Assembly (NCBI GenBank): GCA_004525155.1
Contig: SPDA01000105.1
Location: 1-6,537, forward strand
Reading direction: 5' to 3'
Length of the DNA: 6,537 bases
Origin: Spirochaetales bacterium
GTDB taxonomy: Bacteria > Spirochaetota > Spirochaetia > SPDA01
How positions within the stretch are numbered: the first letter of the stretch is position 1; every line of letters begins with the position of its first letter. The translations under genes were made by a program, and so were the position numbers. Positions 1 to 5,377 of the stretch are shown here, one piece after another. Under the pieces are notes generated by a model. It was not told the DNA's origin. It worked only from the letters and a program-made list of their open reading frames with translations, and did no database searches.

Positions 1-779
1 ACGGGAAAATTTCCGGTCTTCTTCCCATGGGAACCACGGGAGAGAGCCCGACATTAAGCCACGGGGAGCACATCCGGGTCATTGAAATCGTCATCGACCA
101 GGCGCAGGGAAGGGTCCCGGTCATAGCGGGGACAGGATCCAACAGTACGGACGAGGCCATTGAACTGACAGTCCACGCCATGGACTGCGGAGCGGACGCG
201 AGCCTTCAGGTGGCGCCTTACTACAACAAACCCAGCGCCGAAGGGTTCTACCGCCATTTCATGGCAATAGCGGAAAAAGTCGACATACCCCTCATTATCT
301 ATAACATTCCCGGCAGAACCGGAAAAAACATAGACAACGCCACCATGCTCAAGCTGGCCGCGCATCCCAACATAATCGGCGTCAAGGAAGCAAGCGGCGA
401 CATAAACCAGATGATGGACCTCATCGCGAAAAAGCCCGAGGATTTCACCGTCGTTTCCGGGGACGACAACCTCGCCTTTCCACTGACCGCCCTCGGCGGA
501 AAGGGAGTCATCTCCGTTGCCAGCAACCTTATTCCCAAGCAGATGATGAAACTTGTCGCACTGGCCTTGAACGGAGATATGGCGGAGGCGCGGGACCTTC
601 ATTATTCCCTACTGCCCTTCTTCCGGGGAATTTTTATTGAAACGAACCCCATCCCCATCAAATACGCCATGTCCCTCAAGGGCATGTTCACGGAATCCTA
701 CAGGCTCCCCATGTGCTCCATGGATGATGAAAAAAAGAGCCTCCTCCGCGGCATCATGGCCGATATGAAACTTCTTTGA
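1..779 (+). CDS. dapA: 4-hydroxy-tetrahydrodipicolinate synthase (DapA/DHDPS), 5' end missing
   Basis: Condenses pyruvate with aspartate semialdehyde, the first committed step of the diaminopimelate/lysine pathway; cytoplasmic TIM-barrel enzyme. The frame is open from codon 3-5 with no stop, and the Met at 27 is internal: the residues before it (GKISGLLP) continue the family pattern leading into GTTGES. Numbering from that Met, a constant offset of 41 matches E. coli DapA: Thr3-Thr4 (T44/T45), Tyr66 (Y107), Tyr92 and Arg97 in YNIPGRTG (Y133, R138), and Schiff-base Lys120 in GVKEASGD (K161). About 33 N-terminal residues should lie before the window, giving a normal length near 291. His12, His15, Asn39, Glu43 and Tyr65 match the E. 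coli lysine-inhibition site, so feedback inhibition is likely (inference). The 3' end is complete (TGA 777-779). The gene converges on the minus-strand operon and no terminator of its own is evident. Identification is secure. Confidence 0.97.
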   Translation, partial: GKISGLLPMGTTGESPTLSHGEHIRVIEIVIDQAQGRVPVIAGTGSNSTDEAIELTVHAMDCGADASLQVAPYYNKPSAEGFYRHFMAIAEKVDIPLIIYNIPGRTGKNIDNATMLKLAAHPNIIGVKEASGDINQMMDLIAKKPEDFTVVSGDDNLAFPLTALGGKGVISVASNLIPKQMMKLVALALNGDMAEARDLHYSLLPFFRGIFIETNPIPIKYAMSLKGMFTESYRLPMCSMDDEKKSLLRGIMADMKLL

Positions 780-781
780 AT

Positions 782-812
782 AAAAAAAAGCTGTCCGGTT
801 AAAGCGGACAGC
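782..812 (-). terminator. Rho-independent terminator of the minus-strand operon
   Basis: A perfect 8-bp stem (790-797 GCTGTCCG pairing with 805-812 CGGACAGC) encloses a 7-base loop. On the minus strand the hairpin is followed directly by eight T residues (A782-A789 on the + strand), the classical intrinsic-terminator form. It lies 31 bases after the stop codon of the HEAT-repeat gene at 844. On the + strand the hairpin has the A-tract before it and no T-tract after it, so it should not stop dapA transcripts by the intrinsic mechanism. Confidence 0.9.
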
Positions 813-843
813 CCTGTACATCCTGCCATACTGCGGGAACCCT

Positions 844-2040
844 TTATTTGAGCTGTTCCAGCGCCGCTTTCGCTTCCCGGATTATGGTATTTGGCCAGTT
901 TGAAAATTCCACTTCCATAAGAACGGGCCGTCCGAGAACGGACCCGTTCAGACCCAGGGCCTGTATTGTCGCCCGTACTTCGCGGTAGCTCGGATCTTTC
1001 GGCTGTGCACCGGCGCTCATAAGCCGGTTTTGTTCCGTCAGGAAAGCCGCAAGAACTTCCGCCGCCGCTTCACTTCCGTTTACGCCGAGGGCCTGTACGG
1101 CGGAAAGCCTTTCATTTATGTCGGCATCATCCCTCTTGATCACCTGCTCCAGCATCGGCACCGATTCGGGAACCTTTGCGCCGTGGGAAATAAACATGGC
1201 CACCGCCTGGGAGCGGAGCTTGGCAAGTTCCCGCGATTCGGTCACATTATTCGGATTATGAACAAGGCCCTGCCTGAGCGCTGCAGCCGCGACCTGTACC
1301 TTTCTCTCCGGAACGGCGCTGGACCCTTCCATCACGGCGAGGGCAAAGGCCTTCTGGGAGAAAGTGGAATCACCGATTACGATGGCGGTAAGAAGATCCG
1401 TAGGGTCCGAAACCATGGACAACAGGGCCCCTCTGGCTTTCTCCCTGACCCCGCTCCTGGCGGAGTACCATCCGTCAGCGGCGTCGAATACGGGCCGGTA
1501 ACCCCGCTCATCCCTGAACCTTTCCAGAGCCAGGACACAGGCGTAGGCGGTCACTTCAGCGTCCCTGATGCGGTCAGCAGCAGGCAGCATATTGATATTT
1601 CTAAGCAGTAAACTCAATTCCTGAATGTAATCCGACGCCCGCATCATGCCGATGGCGGTGATTGCCTCGCCCCGCACAAAGGGGTCCGTAGTGTTCTTGA
1701 CCACATCCCATACGCTGCGCGCGGCTTCTGCTGCCTTCAGGTTCCCCAGCTCCCTTACTATGATTTTTTTCATTTCGTCCAGGGTCCTCTGTTCCGTGGT
1801 GTTCGCGGCCCTGGTTATCAGATTCAGCTCGTCCAGGGAAGCAATCAGCATGGGCTGGAGATCCCTGTTATGAAGATCCGTTATATTGAGCATTATCTCG
1901 TATTTCTGCTGCAGGCTTGAGACCCTTTTATACAGTTTCGACCAGAGTTCGGATGCTTCATCCGCAGCGCAAAACAAACCACCGAAAACAGGAATCAGCA
2001 GGAACAGAAGAATAAGCGAACGTTTAATACCATTTCTCAT
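844..2040 (-). CDS. Secreted HEAT-repeat protein (HEAT-B), function unknown
   Basis: A 398-residue protein with a signal peptide: basic start MRNGIKRS, hydrophobic residues 9-23, then CAADEA, a plausible signal peptidase I site. Cys24 is preceded by GLF, a poor lipobox, so a lipoprotein is less likely. The rest is alpha-helical, and HEAT-like helices can be seen around residues 118-133 (FVRGEAITAIGMM), 195-211 (VREKARGALLSMV), 305-334 (NERLSAVQALGVNGSEAA), 351-367 and 385-397. HEAT arrays are protein-binding scaffolds; no catalytic motif is visible. The ATG at 2040 is supported by AGGAG at 2055-2051 with a 10-base spacer. It begins 20 bases after the lipoprotein gene and is the last gene before the terminator. 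Its sequence runs colinear with the HEAT-repeat gene at the other end of the cluster, including a very similar C-terminus, which suggests an old duplication. A periplasmic scaffold or assembly role is inference only. Confidence 0.85.
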   Translation of the reverse strand: MRNGIKRSLILLFLLIPVFGGLFCAADEASELWSKLYKRVSSLQQKYEIMLNITDLHNRDLQPMLIASLDELNLITRAANTTEQRTLDEMKKIIVRELGNLKAAEAARSVWDVVKNTTDPFVRGEAITAIGMMRASDYIQELSLLLRNINMLPAADRIRDAEVTAYACVLALERFRDERGYRPVFDAADGWYSARSGVREKARGALLSMVSDPTDLLTAIVIGDSTFSQKAFALAVMEGSSAVPERKVQVAAAALRQGLVHNPNNVTESRELAKLRSQAVAMFISHGAKVPESVPMLEQVIKRDDADINERLSAVQALGVNGSEAAAEVLAAFLTEQNRLMSAGAQPKDPSYREVRATIQALGLNGSVLGRPVLMEVEFSNWPNTIIREAKAALEQLK

Positions 2041-2060
2041 AATCTTATAACTCCTATTCC

Positions 2061-2993
2061 CTATTCGTATACCTGGATGGTACGTTCAACATCCCTGTAG
2101 ATATATTCATACCTTTTAATTTCCTGGATTATGTCCGACGCGTTCAGGTAAACAGCTTCCAGCCTGGTACCCTTGTCGTCGAGTTTATAGGTTACTTTTC
2201 TTTGTACGCTTTTGCTGCCCAGGTAATGGATTTCCTGCACGGCATGTCCGTCCTTATACGAAAACTCCGTATACCTGTCCGGAACTCCCTCCGCCGTGTA
2301 ATACGATTCCCTGCCCACCTCACCATTTTCCGTATAGTCATAGATTATGTAGTTTTCATTTTCACCGGCAGCGCTGAAAAAATCCACGCGCGCAAGCCCC
2401 TGGTCACCGTACGAATAGAGCGTATAGGCCTGAAGAACATTGTCCCCGGAATACACGTTCCAGCGGATTTTCCGGTTGTCCTCGCCGTACTCGTATCCGG
2501 AACTGGTCTGAAGGCTGTTTTTTGCATCATACATGCCGTCCTCTGCAAGGCTGCCCCTGCCGTCGTGAGCATACTGATGATAGAACTTTACCGCTCCCTC
2601 CGCGGTATAGGTTACCGCTTTTTCGGGAAGCCCGTCCCTGTACTGGTATTCGACATATTCCGTCACCCTGTTGTCCATGTCGTAGACCTGTTTCTTCACA
2701 AGTCCGGTTTCAGGAGCCGGCCGGTAGGTATAAACAATATAATTGTCCAGAATTTCCGGTGCGTAAAAGGAAGATTCTTTCGCCACCAGAGCGAGTGTCT
2801 CGACAATTCTTTTTTCTACAAGTTTTTTTTCTGGTTCTTTTACCGGCTCTGGAATTTTTCCGGCGCCGGCTGCTTCCTGATCCGCAACGGCCGACGCTTC
2901 GGCGGAAGACGAACCCTCCTGCAATGGTTTCCGGGTTAGGCAGCCTGCCAGGATTAACAGAACCAGCAGAGGCAGCCATAACAGTCGTTTCAT
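2061..2993 (-). CDS. Lipoprotein with tyrosine-rich 25-26-residue tandem repeats, function unknown
   Basis: A 310-residue protein. The N-terminus MKRLLWLPLLVLLILAGC is a clear lipoprotein signal with lipobox LAGC and lipidated Cys18. The residue after Cys is Leu, not Asp, so by the E. coli sorting rule it would go to the outer membrane (inference). Residues 19-75 are a Ser/Ala/Glu/Lys/Pro-rich linker. From Tyr88 to the end there are eight units of 25-28 residues plus a part unit, starting at residues 88, 116, 141, 167, 193, 218, 244, 269 and 295. The loose pattern is Y-x-Y, a Gly-containing turn, an aromatic strand, then another turn. This resembles the YD/Rhs or MORN_2-like family of beta-strand repeats, but no family can be fixed by eye. 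The ATG at 2993 has an ideal AAAGGAG seven bases upstream that overlaps the rsmA stop codon. No enzyme motif is seen; a surface or periplasmic binding role is possible. Confidence 0.85.
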   Translation of the reverse strand: MKRLLWLPLLVLLILAGCLTRKPLQEGSSSAEASAVADQEAAGAGKIPEPVKEPEKKLVEKRIVETLALVAKESSFYAPEILDNYIVYTYRPAPETGLVKKQVYDMDNRVTEYVEYQYRDGLPEKAVTYTAEGAVKFYHQYAHDGRGSLAEDGMYDAKNSLQTSSGYEYGEDNRKIRWNVYSGDNVLQAYTLYSYGDQGLARVDFFSAAGENENYIIYDYTENGEVGRESYYTAEGVPDRYTEFSYKDGHAVQEIHYLGSKSVQRKVTYKLDDKGTRLEAVYLNASDIIQEIKRYEYIYRDVERTIQVYE

Positions 2994-3000
2994 GTATCAA

Positions 3001-3007
3001 CTCCTTT
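3001..3007 (-). promoter_or_regulatory. Shine-Dalgarno site of the lipoprotein gene, overlapping the rsmA stop
   Basis: The minus strand reads AAAGGAG here, seven bases (TTGATAC) before the ATG at 2993. The TAA stop of rsmA occupies 3008-3006, so its last two bases are part of this site. Ribosomes ending rsmA would therefore finish on the next gene's binding site, which fits co-translation within one mRNA. It also fixes the lipoprotein start. Confidence 0.85.
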
Positions 3008-3872
3008 ACATGCTTTCGAGTACTGCCTGTACATTATCAGCACATTTTATAATTTGTTCAACAGTAAGAGTCTCGCTTCTGCGCAGGGGATCGATTCCCA
3101 TGACCGCAAGCATGCCCGAAATTTTCTCCTTTTTGTCAGATAAGAGTCCGTAACCGGAAACAAGGTTATTCATAAGCGTTTTCCGGCGTGAGTTGAAAAT
3201 TTTACGGATAAAACCAAGATAAAAAGGCCTGTCCTTCACCGGATACGGCATGCCGGGTTCAAGCCTTATAACCGTGGAAACAACTTCCGGCCGGGGGAAA
3301 AAGGCCCCGGGCTGAATGTCGAAACAGCGCCGGGCCGTGACAAAGGTACCGCAGAGAACGGAAAAGGAGGAATAGGCCTTGGTGCCGGGCTTCGCCAGGA
3401 TACGCCCGGCAAGTTCCTTCTGTACCGTGAAAACCATCGGAACGCCCGCCGGACCGTTTTCGACCAGGTCCGCAATAATCTGCGAAGCTGAATTGTAAGG
3501 AAGGTTGCCCAGAATTTTGTCCGGCGGTCCTGTCTCTTCGAGCGTCCGTTTCCAGGTCTTAAAAAAATCCCCCGTCACCAGGGAGAATCCCGGCTTTCCG
3601 GCAAATAATTCGAGGAGAGCCTCCGAAAATCCCCTGTCTATTTCGAATACGGTAAGAGACCCGACCCTGTCCGTAAGAAGACTTGTCAGGGCACCGAGAC
3701 CCGCACCGATTTCCCAGACCCTGTCACGCTCCCCCGGTTCTATAAGTTCCACGATATTGCGTCTTATGGAAGGTTCCATAAGAAAATTCTGGCCGAAACG
3801 CTTGCTCATCGCCAGGCCGTGAATTTTCAGAAAGCCGCTTATGTCGGAAGGGCTCTGGTATTTAAGGCTCAT
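3006..3872 (-). CDS. rsmA: 16S rRNA (adenine(1518)-N(6)/adenine(1519)-N(6))-dimethyltransferase RsmA (KsgA)
   Basis: Uses S-adenosylmethionine to dimethylate the two adjacent adenines in the 3'-terminal helix of 16S rRNA during late small-subunit assembly; loss gives kasugamycin resistance in E. coli. All family landmarks are present in its 288 residues: KRFGQNFL (24-31), SAM-binding EIGAGLG (54-60), the acidic end of strand 2 FEID (76-79), the GD pair at 101-102, the catalytic motif GNLPYN (122-127), VQKE (150-153), FFPRPEVVS (191-199), and FNSRRKTL (226-233) leading into the small helical C-terminal domain. Length is normal. The ATG at 3872 overlaps the comEC stop as ATGA; its own Shine-Dalgarno is weak (GGCGGG), so translation probably depends on coupling to comEC. 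Met22 is an unlikely start because it would leave almost nothing before the FGQNF motif. Identification is secure. Confidence 0.96.
   Translation of the reverse strand: MSLKYQSPSDISGFLKIHGLAMSKRFGQNFLMEPSIRRNIVELIEPGERDRVWEIGAGLGALTSLLTDRVGSLTVFEIDRGFSEALLELFAGKPGFSLVTGDFFKTWKRTLEETGPPDKILGNLPYNSASQIIADLVENGPAGVPMVFTVQKELAGRILAKPGTKAYSSFSVLCGTFVTARRCFDIQPGAFFPRPEVVSTVIRLEPGMPYPVKDRPFYLGFIRKIFNSRRKTLMNNLVSGYGLLSDKKEKISGMLAVMGIDPLRRSETLTVEQIIKCADNVQAVLESM
3869..3872 (-). promoter_or_regulatory. ATGA stop-start overlap between comEC and rsmA
   Basis: On the minus strand the bases ATGA hold both the rsmA start (ATG 3872-3870) and the comEC stop (TGA 3871-3869). Such four-base overlaps usually mean translational coupling, with the same ribosome re-initiating. 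Confidence 0.85.
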
Positions 3873-5377
3873 TTCGCCCGCCGGAAAAGCCGTGCGGAAA
3901 AAACGCGGTCCCTGACAAGAAAACCCGCCGCGAGGGTGAGGGTAAAAAATAAAACCAGAAGTCTTCCGGCAAGGGCCGGCACCTTCAGGGAAGGGGCAAG
4001 GGAGGATATTCCTGTTATCATTATCATTGCATCATAAAGGTAATTGACGAATTTGTTAAGAACAGCCCACAGTAAAAACAGCCGTTCCGGCAGGACAAGC
4101 AGCAGGATGCCGGACCACATGAAAGCCAGCACCAGGGGAGAAAGCAACAAGGACGTTATCATACCCGCGGGATAGAGGGCCCCGAAAAGCCAGCCCGCCA
4201 GCGGGGAAACCGCGGCCTGGGCCCCGAAAGAGGCGCACAAAGGCAGGCGAAGAAATGACGGCAGCCTTGAGCGCAGAAGATCGTCCATCCATCTGCCCAG
4301 GGTAAGGATACCGAAGATCGCCAGGAAGGAGAGCTGAAAAGATAAATTCCGGAGCATGCCGGGGCTTGCGGAAACAAGTATAAAAAAACTTAAAAACAGG
4401 ATCCGGAGTCCGTCCACGCGTTCCCGCCTGAGAAGGCACATTCCCCCGGCCGCGTACATGACACAGGCCCGAAGCATGGATGGTTTAGGACCCGCAAGAA
4501 ACCCGTAGATAAGAATTATGATGAGGCTCGTCAAAAAGGCCCGCCTCTTTCCAAGCAGCGGGACCAGCGCAAGGGCCAGAATACCGCTTAAAATACTCAC
4601 ATGCATGCCGGAAAGGGCGAGAATATGAATAGTCCCAGACTTCCGGAACCGGTCTGAAAGCCCGGCGGGCAAATCATCACGGATGCCGAGAAACAGGGCC
4701 GCGAACAGGGCTCCGGTTTTGTCATCCATCCGGGCTATACGATTCCGGAGCGCATCCAGTGCCCGGCTCCTCGCCCGGAACAGGGGACTTGCCCACTCAC
4801 CCGGGGTTATCCCGTTTTTTCCGGGAAAGGCGAGCAGGATACGGGCATCCGTATCACTTTCCTTCAGGCTGCTCCTGAAGCGCAGAGTCCGCCCCCAGGC
4901 ATGCCTCGGGCCGTCCTGCATAAAGACAAGGACCGTGCCCCTGGCTGAAGCCCTGGTACCATTCCTGTCCTCCACGGATAGAAGACGCCCCTTGTACAGC
5001 ATGGCGCCGGCGGCATTGCTGCCGGACGATGTTTCCGCGCTGTCCTCGGTAAGCCTCAATACAAAACTGACAGCCCCGGTACGCGGAAGGCCGGTATAAG
5101 GGCCGGAAATCGCTTCATGCCGGAGATTTGAGAAAAGACAGCACAGGCCGAGGGACAGGCCCAGCAGCAGAAGGATCAGATTTTCCCTGATGATGCTGGT
5201 AGCGGACAGACTGATGAAAAGCCCGCCGGCGGTAAGCGGAAGGAGAAACAGCAGCCAGGAAGGTATGGAACCGGGTTTGAGAAAAAAGACTGCGAGAACG
5301 GGAAAAACTGCAAGAAAAGCGGGAAACCAGGACGGGAGAAAGGATATTCTTTCGGCGCTACCTGAATTTAAGGTTAT
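3869..5377 (-). CDS. comEC: ComEC/Rec2-family DNA-uptake channel, short form lacking the C-terminal metallo-beta-lactamase domain; start codon uncertain
   Basis: Inner-membrane channel that moves single-stranded DNA into the cytoplasm during natural transformation. Family signatures are clear (numbering from 5377): HILALSGMHVSIL (251-263), KPSMLRA (298-304), SFQLSFLAIFGIL (346-358) and AQAAVSPLAGWLFG (386-399), with many membrane helices up to about residue 488. Before them, residues 1-106 carry three hydrophobic segments (about 18-33, 41-59, 67-82) typical of the ComEC N-terminus, then a soluble OB-fold-like stretch to about 190. The first conventional start, TTG at 5059, would discard all three helices, and the frame has no ATG, GTG or TTG between there and its upstream stop at 5483-5485. 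I therefore extend it to an ATA at 5377-5375, six bases after GGGAGG; this gives 502 residues and a 20-base overlap with the preceding gene. The lactamase-like domain of full-length ComEC is absent because rsmA begins at the stop. The family call is secure; the start is not. Confidence 0.88.
   Translation of the reverse strand: MTLNSGSAERISFLPSWFPAFLAVFPVLAVFFLKPGSIPSWLLFLLPLTAGGLFISLSATSIIRENLILLLLGLSLGLCCLFSNLRHEAISGPYTGLPRTGAVSFVLRLTEDSAETSSGSNAAGAMLYKGRLLSVEDRNGTRASARGTVLVFMQDGPRHAWGRTLRFRSSLKESDTDARILLAFPGKNGITPGEWASPLFRARSRALDALRNRIARMDDKTGALFAALFLGIRDDLPAGLSDRFRKSGTIHILALSGMHVSILSGILALALVPLLGKRRAFLTSLIIILIYGFLAGPKPSMLRACVMYAAGGMCLLRRERVDGLRILFLSFFILVSASPGMLRNLSFQLSFLAIFGILTLGRWMDDLLRSRLPSFLRLPLCASFGAQAAVSPLAGWLFGALYPAGMITSLLLSPLVLAFMWSGILLLVLPERLFLLWAVLNKFVNYLYDAMIMITGISSLAPSLKVPALAGRLLVLFFTLTLAAGFLVRDRVFSARLFRRAK

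Noticed and set aside
54..602. 182-residue open frame on the minus strand opposite dapA
   Set aside because: It lies wholly antisense to a gene with every DapA catalytic residue, and its translation has no recognisable domain; a codon-bias shadow.
815..820. TGTACA palindrome between dapA and the HEAT-B gene
   Set aside because: Six bases only, placed after the stop codons of both flanking genes and not part of the terminator stem; expected by chance.
1968..1972. Possible lipidation of Cys24 in the HEAT-B protein
   Set aside because: The residues before the Cys are G-L-F, which do not fit a lipobox even with relaxed spirochaete rules; ordinary signal peptidase cleavage is likelier.
2202..2939. 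245-residue open frame on the + strand opposite the lipoprotein gene
   Set aside because: The opposite strand has a clear signal peptide, lipobox, ideal ribosome-binding site and regular repeats; the + strand frame has none of these.
3869..5059. comEC starting at the TTG at 5059
   Set aside because: There is no good ribosome-binding site judged by eye, and it would remove three in-frame hydrophobic segments expected at a ComEC N-terminus.
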